A DNA stretch of 12,925 nucleotides from NCBI GenBank assembly GCA_002898115.1, contig BDTL01000133.1, positions 1 to 12,925 of the forward strand. Reading direction: 5' to 3'. This document shows positions 1-7,589 of the stretch, one piece after another. This DNA is from a bacterium BMS3Bbin02. Lineage in GTDB: Bacteria > Actinomycetota > Acidimicrobiia > Spongiisociales > UBA5794. Within the stretch, counting starts at the first letter, position 1. Each line of letters begins with the position of its first letter. The notes beneath the pieces are model-generated. The model was not told the origin of the DNA. It did no database searches and saw only the letters and a program-made list of their open reading frames with translations. The position numbers and the translations under genes are program-made.

Positions 1-2305
1 GGCGTTGCTCTGCCGCTTGCACGGCATCGACTATATCCCAAAGTGCGTCCACACGTTCATGAACCGTTTGAGACGGTGGACCACCTGCGAGATCAACACG
101 CCGAGGCTCGTAGACGAACACTGAAACGAGAGCCGCGAACTCGGGACCCGTGAGTTCCGCGAATAGGCCCTGATCCAACGCCTCGGAAAGTATGAGGTCG
201 AGTTCGTTATACACCAGACGGAGGCGATCGCCGCGCGGGCACAAACTCCAACCCTGAATGAACCCACGTTCCTCAAGCAGCGCCATCATTGCGTGAAATG
301 CGTCGACCACGGTCGTATCGGCGCGCTGCACCCGACGCTCGAGCCGACGGGTGTCCTTTTCAGCTCTGCGCAGGTGCCGGAGGGCTTCGAGATGCGCGTC
401 GAGGTCGGGACATGTCGCAACAGCGCTCTCGCCACCTGGCGCGTCAAGCTCGATACCGATGGGTGGTCGACCGTCAGACTTCCACTGCCGAAGGTCTGAT
501 CCCAAACGTCGCTGATATCGAGTGTCGTTCGGTTTAAACGGCTCCGGAACATCGATTTCTCCTACCACGGCTACCGTCGCACCAAGGCTTGCGGGCGGAA
601 CCCGACGAATTGTGCCGTCCTCACTGAGGAGTGTGACTTTGGGAGACGCGCCGTATCCTCGGGCAAGCACCATCCATCGGTCTGCAAACTGATCGCCGGA
701 AGCCGGTCGCTCCACGACGTCACCGACCTGTAGCCGGCTCGCAAAGTCGTCCAACAGGTGAACTATGTCAGCGGCCCGATTGTGCACCTCGGCCCAGCTC
801 CCGACGTCGCCTCGCTCACATGTAGCGAGAGTTCTCCATGTAGCTATGTCGGTCTCAAGCGCCGCGAGACGTGTCCCGAGAGACTCGGAGCGCGCCTGGG
901 CAGTGAACTGAGCAAAGGACGCTTGCAGGAGTTGTTCGGCCCTGGTTTGGTCATAGTTCGCAATCATGTTCACGACCATGTTGTAGGACGGCCGAAATGA
1001 TGACCGCAACGGGTGTGAACCCGCAGCGGCAATCGAAGCGACACGGTCGAACGGCACATGGACCGTGTGCAACACAACGGCCGTCCCCTGCGTATCTATC
1101 CCACGGCGACCGGCCCTGCCCGTCAGTTGTGTGAAGTCTCCCGGTTTGAGAAGGTCATGACCCTCGCCCGTGAACTTTGACAGCTTTTCGATCACCACGC
1201 TGCGAGCGGGCATGTTGATTCCCATTGCAAGCGTCTCGGTGGCGAACACAACCTGAAGGTGGCCGGAGACGAACAAGTCCTCGACAGTCTCTTTGAACGC
1301 AGGAATCAGGCCGGCGTGGTGGCTCGCAACACCCGACTCGAGGTTCGCCAACCAGGTTTCGTAACCGACAACAGCAAGGTCCGGTGGCGACAGGTGAGCC
1401 GTCAGCTCCTCGGCTCGCTCCCTGATGTGGCGCCTGTCCTGGGCGCTCGTGAATCCCAGACGCGCTCGTGCCACATCCTGTGCAGCCTGATCACAGCCCA
1501 ATCGGGAGAACACGAAAATGATTGAAGGAAGAAGCCCCTGGTCCATTAGCTCCTCGACGACTTCACGTCTACGAGGCGTGCGAAACCTCAGATGTTTGCC
1601 ACGACCGCGTTTCAGGAGTCTGACGATGCTCGGATTCGGGCGTTTCGAGTCCTCGGCAAATATCGGCTCGACGATGAGACCTCCGTCACGATGAGCATCG
1701 TTGATCATGTACACAACGTCCAGCGGCACCGGCCGGATGTGCTCCTGGATAAGTTTCGTGGGTCCGCGTCGCGAGCGCATCCACGCCGTGAACTCCTCAG
1801 CATTGGCGATCGTGGCAGACAGGTTGATGAACTGAACCGCGGGATCAAGGTGGATGACAACCTCCTCCCAGACGGACCCACGTGCGACATCGGCCAGGTA
1901 GTGCACCTCGTCCAACACGACAACGCCGAGATTGTTGAGTGCGGACGAGCCTGCATAAATCATGTTGCGCAGCACTTCGGTGGTCATGACAACGATCGGT
2001 GCATCACCGTTGATCACGTTGTCGCCGGTGAGCAGACCGACGAAATCTTCTCCGTAGATGTCGATAAGCTCCCCGAACTTCTGATTTGAGAGCGCCTTTA
2101 TCGGCGTTGTGTAGAAAGAGCGACGCTGGAGTCCGACGGCCCTTGAGATACCGGCGAGGGCGACCACCGTCTTGCCCGCACCGGTCGGTGCGGTAACCAC
2201 AACACTTTCGCCGGCATCTATCGCCCGGACGGCCTCGACCTGGAATGCATCGGGAGGAAACTCCAGACTCTCCAGAAACGACGCTCCGAAAGTAGCGGTG
2301 CTCAC
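1..2305 (-). CDS. helY: Ski2-like DEVH-box helicase HelY, 3' end outside window
   Basis: Superfamily 2 RNA/DNA helicase of the Ski2/Mtr4/HelY group, a cytoplasmic ATP-dependent helicase; its exact role in actinobacteria is poorly known. I read the minus strand codon by codon from GTG at 2305 and found no stop to the window edge, giving 768 visible residues. Family members are about 900 long, so roughly 130-150 are missing. Visible motifs are: motif I APTGAGKT (39-46), motif Ia around TTPIKALSNQK (66-76), motif II DEVH (132-135), motif III SAT (163-165), motif V around TETLAMGINMPA (356-367) and motif VI QLTGRAGRRG (393-402). Motif VI in this form is typical of Ski2-type enzymes. The GTG start overlaps the tatC stop by four bases (GTGA), so translation is probably coupled. 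M. tuberculosis has helY in the same place after tatC. Confidence in the family is high; the substrate is unknown. Confidence 0.93.
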   Translation of the reverse strand, partial: MSTATFGASFLESLEFPPDAFQVEAVRAIDAGESVVVTAPTGAGKTVVALAGISRAVGLQRRSFYTTPIKALSNQKFGELIDIYGEDFVGLLTGDNVINGDAPIVVMTTEVLRNMIYAGSSALNNLGVVVLDEVHYLADVARGSVWEEVVIHLDPAVQFINLSATIANAEEFTAWMRSRRGPTKLIQEHIRPVPLDVVYMINDAHRDGGLIVEPIFAEDSKRPNPSIVRLLKRGRGKHLRFRTPRRREVVEELMDQGLLPSIIFVFSRLGCDQAAQDVARARLGFTSAQDRRHIRERAEELTAHLSPPDLAVVGYETWLANLESGVASHHAGLIPAFKETVEDLFVSGHLQVVFATETLAMGINMPARSVVIEKLSKFTGEGHDLLKPGDFTQLTGRAGRRGIDTQGTAVVLHTVHVPFDRVASIAAAGSHPLRSSFRPSYNMVVNMIANYDQTRAEQLLQASFAQFTAQARSESLGTRLAALETDIATWRTLATCERGDVGSWAEVHNRAADIVHLLDDFASRLQVGDVVERPASGDQFADRWMVLARGYGASPKVTLLSEDGTIRRVPPASLGATVAVVGEIDVPEPFKPNDTRYQRRLGSDLRQWKSDGRPPIGIELDAPGGESAVATCPDLDAHLEALRHLRRAEKDTRRLERRVQRADTTVVDAFHAMMALLEERGFIQGWSLCPRGDRLRLVYNELDLILSEALDQGLFAELTGPEFAALVSVFVYEPRRVDLAGGPPSQTVHERVDALWDIVDAVQAAEQR

Positions 2306-3009
2306 TTCCGCAGGATCAATTTTATCGCGAGAATCGTGGCTTCATAGAGCAGGTACATGGGTACCGCCAGTATGAGCAGCGGTATCGGGTCGCCACCGGG
2401 CATGATCAATGCCGCGACCGCGACGATCGTCACCATGGCCCCGCGCCACGCTGACCGGAGCTTCCTGCTTGTGAGCATCCCCAGGGCCGACGCAGCAAAC
2501 AACGCAACCGGGAACTGGAAACCGAACCCGAACCCGAGCATATACCGCAGCACAAACGATAGGTAGAACGGCTCGGTGATCGTCGGCTCCACGGACTCGC
2601 CGGCGAAACTGAAGAGAACTCGCAGGGCCAATGGGAGTGTCCAGTAGGCCAACGAGATTCCGGCTACGAAGAGCAACGCCATAACAATCGAGAGCGGCAC
2701 TATGAACCGCTTCTCGCGCCCACTCAGCGCTGGAGCGACGAAGCGCCAGACCTGGTAGATGATGATCGGAGCAGCCATCACCAGGCCCAGGAACAGCGAT
2801 ACCTTCATTGCCTGGGTGAACCCCTCGGCGGGCGAGAGGAACCCGAGTTTGTTGCCCGTAATCTTGATATACGGTTCCTCTAGAAAGACCCGGGTCTGTT
2901 GGTTGAAAAAGAATCCGACGATGGTCCCAAGCGTCAAGGCTATCAGCGACCTGATAACGCGGTCGCGAAGTTCCCGGATATGGTTGAGAAGAGTCATCTG
3001 TTGGGTCAT
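2302..3009 (-). CDS. tatC: Sec-independent (twin-arginine) protein translocase subunit TatC
   Basis: Polytopic inner-membrane core of the Tat translocase. With TatB it binds the twin-arginine signal peptide of folded export substrates. The 235-residue product has about six hydrophobic segments, the normal TatC size. Visible family marks are the N-terminal HIRELRDR stretch (Glu13), SPAEGFTQAMK (59-69) before the second membrane segment, Pro81, YQVWRFVAPAL (85-95), Glu99 in the cytoplasmic loop, and MPGGDP (203-208). The polar membrane position that is Glu170 in E. coli TatC is Gln165 here (FGFQFPV). The ATG at 3009 overlaps the tatB stop (ATGA). No clear Shine-Dalgarno sequence precedes it, which fits coupled translation. 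An in-frame ATG at 2997 is an alternative start. Downstream, helY overlaps by four bases. Confidence 0.97.
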   Translation of the reverse strand: MTQQMTLLNHIRELRDRVIRSLIALTLGTIVGFFFNQQTRVFLEEPYIKITGNKLGFLSPAEGFTQAMKVSLFLGLVMAAPIIIYQVWRFVAPALSGREKRFIVPLSIVMALLFVAGISLAYWTLPLALRVLFSFAGESVEPTITEPFYLSFVLRYMLGFGFGFQFPVALFAASALGMLTSRKLRSAWRGAMVTIVAVAALIMPGGDPIPLLILAVPMYLLYEATILAIKLILRK

Positions 3010-3680
3010 GGGACGTCCGGATCTTCGTCGTCCGTCGCATCTGTGTCGTCCGTCGCTCGCACGGGCGAGTCCGCGGCATCTGCCGGTGGGGGATCTGGCG
3101 TATGGGTAGGCGCCGACGCTTGGTCCGTCGACCCCGGACCTACTTCCCGAGTCGACGGTGTCGGCCCGGCCTCGGCAGCGGATGATCCATCGGTTGGGTC
3201 CCGCTGCTCCTGTGCGGACTCCTCGGTCTTGAGATCATCGGCCTCTCCGGATGCACCGGGTTGTTCGGCCTCGGGTTCCTCGGGGTCCCCGGCGGTCGGG
3301 CCACCAGGAGACATCGGCTTATCGAGCTGGACGGCCTTGCGCGCTTCGGCGAGAGCCTCGTCGACTGATGACTTCGCCTCGGCGCTCACCGCGTTAACCT
3401 CGGCTTTCACATCCTCGACGACTGCTCCAACCTGATGAGCGACCTCAGAGGCGATACCGCGGATCTCGGTACGGGCTTCCTTCAACGTCTTGCGTACGTC
3501 TTCGATCGGTTCCAGGATCTCTTTGTACTCGCCGCCAAGATCCTCTCGCAGCACCCGCGCCGTGTCACGCGCCTTCGCAAGCATCGTGCCGGCTTTACGG
3601 GCGAGTTCGGGCATTCGGTCCGGGCCAAAGATGACCAGGATCAAAACCGCAAGGACCGTCATATCTCCGAAGTTCAACAC
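3006..3680 (-). CDS. tatB: Twin-arginine translocase TatA/TatB family protein, TatB-like
   Basis: Single-span membrane component of the Tat pathway. The chosen GTG start gives 224 residues: a short N-terminus (LNFGDM), one membrane helix (about 5-19), then FGPDRMPELARKAG (18-31), an amphipathic helix, and a long coiled-coil-prone region to about 115. The last 100 residues are acidic and rich in Pro, Ser and Glu, so probably disordered. Gly-Pro-Asp-Arg after the helix and the following arginine/aspartate-rich helix resemble TatB (GPERLP) more than TatA (FG-x-KLP), so I call TatB; TatA cannot be fully excluded. Start: GTG at 3680 matches the family N-terminus, but an ATG at 3716 (236 residues) and a TTG at 3752 (248 residues) are in frame, and none has a strong ribosome site. 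It is the first gene of the tatB-tatC-helY unit. M. tuberculosis has tatA at this position. Confidence 0.85.
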   Translation of the reverse strand: MLNFGDMTVLAVLILVIFGPDRMPELARKAGTMLAKARDTARVLREDLGGEYKEILEPIEDVRKTLKEARTEIRGIASEVAHQVGAVVEDVKAEVNAVSAEAKSSVDEALAEARKAVQLDKPMSPGGPTAGDPEEPEAEQPGASGEADDLKTEESAQEQRDPTDGSSAAEAGPTPSTREVGPGSTDQASAPTHTPDPPPADAADSPVRATDDTDATDDEDPDVP

Positions 3681-3742
3681 ACTGAAGATTGTAGAAGACT
3701 GGTGCGCTTTTCCCATCACCCGACACCCTCGGCACCATCTGA

Positions 3743-3771
3743 ATTGTGCCAAACCGCCGATCCCCGACCAA
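3743..3771 (-). promoter_or_regulatory. Candidate promoter of the tatB-tatC-helY unit
   Basis: On the minus strand, TTGGTC (3771-3766) lies 17 bases upstream of CACAAT (3748-3743). This resembles a housekeeping promoter with three of six matches at -35 and four of six at -10. It lies just after the intrinsic terminator of the upstream unit and before tatB, where a new promoter would be expected. The -35-like hexamer sits inside one copy of the 19-base tandem repeat. A transcript would begin near 3736, upstream of the ATG (3716) and GTG (3680) start candidates of tatB but downstream of the TTG at 3752. This is a sequence-only inference. Confidence 0.35.
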
Positions 3772-3793
3772 AAGGCCGATCCCCGACCAAGAG
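3756..3793. repeat. Two-copy 19-base tandem repeat between zinc-ribbon gene and tatB
   Basis: GCCGATCCCCGACCAAAAG (3756-3774) is followed directly by GCCGATCCCCGACCAAGAG (3775-3793). The copies are identical in 18 of 19 positions with no spacer. The second copy runs into the T-rich tract of the minus-strand terminator, and the first contains the candidate -35 element for tatB. It could be a simple duplication or a pair of binding sites for a regulator; the sequence alone cannot decide. Confidence 0.9.
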
Positions 3794-3818
3794 AAAGACC
3801 CCCACTACCGTGGGGGTC
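3788..3818 (-). terminator. Intrinsic terminator after the zinc-ribbon gene
   Basis: Read on the minus strand, GACCCCCAC (3818-3810), loop GGTA, GTGGGGGTC (3805-3797) forms a perfect 9-base-pair GC-rich stem, followed at once by the T-rich tract TTTCTCTT (3796-3789). It begins 26 bases after the stop codon of the zinc-ribbon gene. It is the clearest transcription stop in the window and separates the proteasome/paf unit from tatB-tatC-helY. The plus-strand reading of the hairpin lacks a T tract. Confidence 0.85.
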
Positions 3819-3844
3819 GGAAAGCCTTGCCGTTCAGAGAACGT

Positions 3845-4141
3845 CTACGACGCTGCAATCTCGGAGAACCAACCGTCGTCGTCAAGCGCACGAGCAAACT
3901 CGCGGATCTCCTCTTCGGTGATGAACTCACTCTGGTGTGGAACGACCTCGTAGGTAACCCCGGTGGCGAGCAGGATGCTCACCACTCTGTGGTTGGCTGG
4001 ACGGCGTTGTGTCGAGCTGCAGAACGGGCACTCAAAGCGGTAGCTTCCGGTCGACCGCTCCGGGGTCAGCTCCAACCCGATATCGTGGGTCGTAAGTTCG
4101 ACGTCGCCGCAGCGGTTGCAGGTCGTGCGAATAGTTGTCAT
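3845..4141 (-). CDS. Small zinc-ribbon protein of unknown function
   Basis: A 98-residue protein with two CxxC pairs, Cys8-Asn-Arg-Cys11 near the start and Cys38-Pro-Phe-Cys41, spaced as in a four-cysteine zinc ribbon. The stretch between the pairs is probably beta-hairpin (VELTTHDIGLEL). The second half (RVVSILLATGVTYEVV, then an acidic helix from about 75) has no catalytic motif I recognise. No membrane segment or signal peptide is seen. The ATG at 4141 is preceded by GAGG-type purine runs (AGAGGCTGAGGCTG). It lies 131 bases after pafC on the same strand and is followed by a strong terminator, so it is probably the last gene of the proteasome/paf transcript or a short unit of its own. I recall similar short zinc-ribbon proteins in actinobacteria but know no function. 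A role in protein turnover or transcription would be guesswork. Confidence 0.82.
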   Translation of the reverse strand: MTTIRTTCNRCGDVELTTHDIGLELTPERSTGSYRFECPFCSSTQRRPANHRVVSILLATGVTYEVVPHQSEFITEEEIREFARALDDDGWFSEIAAS

Positions 4142-4272
4142 CAGCCTCAGCCTCTTGGTGTGCCCTTACTGTCCCCTTCACCATCGGCATTGCGGCGCAT
4201 CCCTGAATGACTATTTGGCCCCTAGTCCAAACGAACTAGTGCAAGCGCACACGTCGTCGTCACAGGCGAACG
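4142..4272. other. pafC to zinc-ribbon intergenic region, no clear element
   Basis: 131 bases without a gene. On the minus strand there are two weak adjacent hairpins: GTGC-GCTT-GCAC (4251-4240) and CTAGT-8-ACTAG (4239-4222). Neither has a T tract, so neither looks like a good terminator. I found no convincing -35/-10 pair for the zinc-ribbon gene. Whether that gene is read through from pafC or has its own promoter cannot be settled here. Confidence 0.5.
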
Positions 4273-5217
4273 TTATGACTTTGCAGCCTCTGGATACCGA
4301 GACAAGATCTGCTCTCGAAGCTCCTGACGTGCTACCGAGACGCGATCGCCGTCGAGGAGTTCCACGTGCGAGCCGAGGCGAATGAGCAACTTCGCCGCGA
4401 CCTTCGGGTCGTAAGCTGAAAGCCGCACAACAACACCTCGATCGTCGTCGCTCACGACATCCACCGGGTAGTACTGGGACACCCACCGGGCTTTCTCACC
4501 GAGTCGCAGTGTCGCGATGGTCTCTCCGGCGTTCGGCGTGTAGCCGACCGCGACTGACTCTGTGCGCCGCTCGACACTCGCCTCCCCCTCGACATCCTCG
4601 ACACTCTGGATGCGATCAAGCCGAAACACTCGTTCCGCACCAGCCCGGCGACACCAGGCGGTCAGATACCAGTTGCCAAGTGCCGACTGGAGCTGCCATG
4701 GCTCAATATCACGCACGGTCGTCTCACCGGTGCCAAGCGCTGTGTACGTGATGCTGATCACTCCGCTGCGCTCCACAGCGCTCCGTAGCTCATTAAGGAG
4801 TGGCGGCTCCGAGAGATCGATAGTCAGCATCTGTTCAACGTCGGCGAAGAGCATCCGCTCAAGCTTCTCGACGGCAGAAGCGAGGGCGTCCGGTGCGGCC
4901 CCCGATGACAGAACGGCCCGGCCGGCTCCAATCAGCTGCAACGCTTCCGGTGGTGTCAAGCGGATCGGTCGCGAGAAGTAGTCTGCAAGTTCAACGACAA
5001 CCTCGTCGTCGTCAATGTACGCGACCATAAGCTCGCCCGGTCCGTATCCCGGAAGACCACACACAAACACGAGATCGAGATCGTTGGCGAGTTGTCGCGG
5101 CGAGGAGTAATCGAACCGCTTGACGACCTCGCGAACGGTACACCCCGGATTGGCAATGACCCAGGGCAGCATCGAAAGGATCCTGAAGAGGCGTTGTACC
5201 GTCTTGGCGCTGCTCAT
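4273..5217 (-). CDS. pafC: WYL-domain transcription regulator PafC
   Basis: A 314-residue partner of PafB. In mycobacteria the PafB-PafC pair activates the RecA-independent DNA-damage response; some actinobacteria have a fused PafBC. An N-terminal winged-helix-like segment (about 1-55, TVREVVKRFDYSSPRQLANDL) is followed by a middle region, a WYL domain with an intact motif in GNWYLTAW (181-188) and the typical FRLDRIQSVE (198-207), and a C-terminal extension (about 220-310). The ATG at 5217 overlaps the pafB stop as ATGA, so the two are translationally coupled as expected for a heterodimer. The stop is TAA at 4273. Order pafA-pafB-pafC is the same as in M. tuberculosis. The WYL domain is thought to sense a damage-linked ligand; nothing in the sequence identifies it. 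Confidence 0.95.
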   Translation of the reverse strand: MSSAKTVQRLFRILSMLPWVIANPGCTVREVVKRFDYSSPRQLANDLDLVFVCGLPGYGPGELMVAYIDDDEVVVELADYFSRPIRLTPPEALQLIGAGRAVLSSGAAPDALASAVEKLERMLFADVEQMLTIDLSEPPLLNELRSAVERSGVISITYTALGTGETTVRDIEPWQLQSALGNWYLTAWCRRAGAERVFRLDRIQSVEDVEGEASVERRTESVAVGYTPNAGETIATLRLGEKARWVSQYYPVDVVSDDDRGVVVRLSAYDPKVAAKLLIRLGSHVELLDGDRVSVARQELREQILSRYPEAAKS

Positions 5218-6137
5218 TGGACTCCTCTCACACGGTCGACAAACCGCGATCGAATATCCTGCGGACCTTCGATCACCGCCTTATCTGCGAAGTCGATCAT
5301 CCACGCAAAGAATGCGTCGACGTTTCGAACCGGAATAGTCGCCCGCAGCCCACCATCTGCCAGCGTCTCGGTCGACGCCCGGTCAGTAATCCGGCGCTCG
5401 GCCCACCACGCCAACTCGGGTTCGAAGAGAACGACTACTTCAACGTCCTCTCCCCCGGCCTCCCACGGCGCCCCCGGGATTGCATCAGACACCTTGACCC
5501 CGGCAGGTCGCAGAAACGGTGTTGTCGTCACAGTGATGTCCGATTCGACGCGGTCTAGCCTGAAGGCCTTGACCTCGTCTCGACCTTCTTCGGGTCCAAC
5601 GACGTACCAATTGCCGCGACGGTGCACGAGTCCGTACGGCGCGACCCTGCGGGGTACCCCGCGGTAGCCAAACGCGATAACGAGTCGATCCGTGGTGGCT
5701 TCGAACACTCTCGCGATACTCTCGTCATCAAGGGCCAGGTTGGCGGCGAACGGCTCCGGCGACGCAAGGGCCGGCAATCCGCCCAGTTTGAGCAAGGGCT
5801 CGAACGCTTCAGCGGTACCGCCCATCAGAACAGCCTGACGGGCCAGGAGCAGAGCCACACGTTCGTCATCATCGAGCTCGGGGTCGAGCAGGCCGTATTC
5901 GTCGTTCGGAACGACGTACCCCGTTTCAACCTCCCACGCATCGGTAGCCTTGGTGGCAAGAGGAACGCCGAGGGAGCGCAACAGGTCCTTGTCACGCTCA
6001 AACATTCGGCGAAATGCCTCATCGTTGTCACGGTCGTACCCAGCAACCGTGTGACGCACTTCATGGGCCGTAACTGGACGATCCGTGGTGAGAAGGAACG
6101 CCAAAAGATTCAATATTCGCTCAACGACCTTCTGCAT
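5214..6137 (-). CDS. pafB: WYL-domain transcription regulator PafB
   Basis: A 307-residue helix-turn-helix/WYL protein, the first member of the PafB-PafC pair. The N-terminus (MQKVVERILNLLAFLLTTDRP) starts a DNA-binding winged helix of about 60-70 residues in which VTAHEVRHTV would be part of the helix-turn-helix. The WYL region reads FGYRGVPRRVAPYGLVHRRG then NWYVV, so the motif is Trp-Tyr-Val (177-179) with Val for Leu, followed by the usual AFRLDRVES (191-199). A C-terminal extension (about 215-305) matches the third domain of the family. It starts 51 bases after the pafA stop. An AGG eight bases before the ATG is the only ribosome-site candidate. Despite the name (proteasome accessory factor), the protein acts in DNA-damage gene control rather than in pupylation, as shown in mycobacteria. 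Confidence 0.95.
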   Translation of the reverse strand: MQKVVERILNLLAFLLTTDRPVTAHEVRHTVAGYDRDNDEAFRRMFERDKDLLRSLGVPLATKATDAWEVETGYVVPNDEYGLLDPELDDDERVALLLARQAVLMGGTAEAFEPLLKLGGLPALASPEPFAANLALDDESIARVFEATTDRLVIAFGYRGVPRRVAPYGLVHRRGNWYVVGPEEGRDEVKAFRLDRVESDITVTTTPFLRPAGVKVSDAIPGAPWEAGGEDVEVVVLFEPELAWWAERRITDRASTETLADGGLRATIPVRNVDAFFAWMIDFADKAVIEGPQDIRSRFVDRVRGVQ

Positions 6138-6188
6138 ACTCAGAGCCTATCCGAGTGCGAGACGCCGTGGAAGGCCCCCGCTTGGGTG

Positions 6189-7544
6189 TCACAAGGTGGC
6201 AATGAGCTTCTCGACTCGATCGTCCACGGCGCGGAACGGATCCTTGCACAGGACGGTTCTTTGAGCCTGATCGTTGAGCTTGAGGTGCACCCAGTCAACG
6301 GTGAAGTCACGCTTGGCCGCTTTGGCGGCCTTGATGAAGTCGCCACGCAGCTTGGCTCGCGTGGTTTGTGGCGGTCGAACCATGGCGCGTTCTACTGCTT
6401 CGTCAGTGATGAGACGTTCAACCAGATGACGACGTTGAAGCAGGTAGTACAGGCCGCGCTCCTGGTTCACGTCGTGATACGCCAAATCAATCATCGCCAA
6501 CTTCGGTGATGACATCGGGAGATCATGTTTGGCGCCGTACCGATCAATGAGCTTGTATTTTGCAACCCAGTCGCACTCCCGATCGAGCGACATCGGATCC
6601 TTCTCCAACCCCGTCAGCAACGACTCCCACATATCAACGGCTCGCTGGGTTTCGGCGGGGAACCCGCTGGTCGCCGCATACCGCATCGCTCGCTCAAGGT
6701 ACTCCCACTGCATATCGAGAGCGGAAAGCTCGCGACCGTTCGCCAGGCGAACCCGTCGCCGGCAGGTCGGATCGTGCGCCACCTCACGGATTGCGCGAAT
6801 AGGATTCTCCAGCGTCAGATCGCGAAACACCACAGCGTCTTCGATCATCTGGAGGATGGCGGCGGTCACGCCGATCTTCACGTACGTCGTATATTCGGAC
6901 ATGTTCGAGTCACCGGCTATGACATGGAGGCGACGGTACCGTTCGGCATCGGCGTGCGGCTCATCGCGAGTGTTGATGATTGGACGCGACCGCGTCGTAG
7001 CGGACGATACCCCCTCCCAGATATGCTCGGCGCGTTGCGACATCGAGAACTGCGTTCCCCGCGGAGTCGTCAGCAGCTTTCCGGCGCCGGTGTAGATCTG
7101 CCTGCTCACCATGTGAGGGATCAACGTATCAACGGTCTTCTGAAACTCACCAAGGCGACCAACCAGATAATTCTCGTGGCAACCGTACGAGTTGCCGGCC
7201 GAATCTGTGTTGTTCTTGAAGAGGTGAATCGTTCCTCGAATTCCCTCTTCCATGAGTCTCTGCTCGGCGGACTCGACCAACTTGTCGAGGATCCGTTCAC
7301 CGGCCCGATCGTGTACCACAACATCAAGCAACGAGTCGCATTCGGGTGTTGCGTACTCCTGGTGTGATCCCACATCCAGATACAGGCGGGCGCCGTTTTC
7401 AAGAAAGACATTTGACGAACGCCCCCAGCTCACCACTCTGCGGAACAAGTAGCGCGCTACTTCGTCGGGGGAAAGCCTGCGCTGCCCCGCAAGGGTGCAC
7501 GTCACCCCGTACTCGTTCTCGATACCAAAGATCCTGCGTCGCAT
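6189..7544 (-). CDS. pafA: Pup--protein ligase PafA
   Basis: Cytoplasmic ATP-dependent ligase that joins the C-terminal glutamate side chain of Pup to lysines of target proteins. The 451-residue length is nearly the same as M. tuberculosis PafA. The glutamine-synthetase-like fold is recognised from the N-terminal RRRIFGIENEYGV (Glu9 metal/ATP site), the ENGARLYLDVGSHQEYATPE stretch with catalytic-base candidate Asp57, the FKNNTDSAGNSYGCHENYL region, and TTRSRPIINTRDEPHAD. It lacks the long insert after the first strand that marks Dop, which distinguishes it from its paralogue at 9245-10732. It starts 45 bases after prcA; ATG at 7544 has GGAAG close before it. It is followed by pafB on the same strand. 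The direct prcA-pafA junction differs from M. tuberculosis, where other genes lie between. Confidence 0.98.
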   Translation of the reverse strand: MRRRIFGIENEYGVTCTLAGQRRLSPDEVARYLFRRVVSWGRSSNVFLENGARLYLDVGSHQEYATPECDSLLDVVVHDRAGERILDKLVESAEQRLMEEGIRGTIHLFKNNTDSAGNSYGCHENYLVGRLGEFQKTVDTLIPHMVSRQIYTGAGKLLTTPRGTQFSMSQRAEHIWEGVSSATTRSRPIINTRDEPHADAERYRRLHVIAGDSNMSEYTTYVKIGVTAAILQMIEDAVVFRDLTLENPIRAIREVAHDPTCRRRVRLANGRELSALDMQWEYLERAMRYAATSGFPAETQRAVDMWESLLTGLEKDPMSLDRECDWVAKYKLIDRYGAKHDLPMSSPKLAMIDLAYHDVNQERGLYYLLQRRHLVERLITDEAVERAMVRPPQTTRAKLRGDFIKAAKAAKRDFTVDWVHLKLNDQAQRTVLCKDPFRAVDDRVEKLIATL

Positions 7545-7589
7545 ACTTCCAGCGTACCCGTTTCCCGCGAACAGGTTGACCCGGGGACC

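Noticed and set aside
1592..2089. A 165-codon open frame on the plus strand
   Set aside because: It is antisense to the helicase domain of helY, which carries intact motifs I-VI on the other strand.
2342..3079. A 245-codon minus-strand frame overlapping tatC and the tatB end
   Set aside because: It is the +1/-1 shadow of tatC, which has clear TatC motifs and coupled starts; the alternative frame has none.
3756..3793. Possible CRISPR remnant
   Set aside because: There are only two 19-base copies in direct contact with no spacer and no cas genes nearby.
4222..4251. Hairpins after pafC as a terminator
   Set aside because: The stems are only four and five base pairs, AT-containing, and have no following T tract.
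5622..6509. A 295-codon open frame on the plus strand
   Set aside because: It is antisense to the conserved pafB and pafA genes, spans their junction, and shows no recognisable domain.
6525..7367. A 280-codon open frame on the plus strand
   Set aside because: It lies wholly opposite the highly conserved pafA coding sequence and has no ribosome site or domain.
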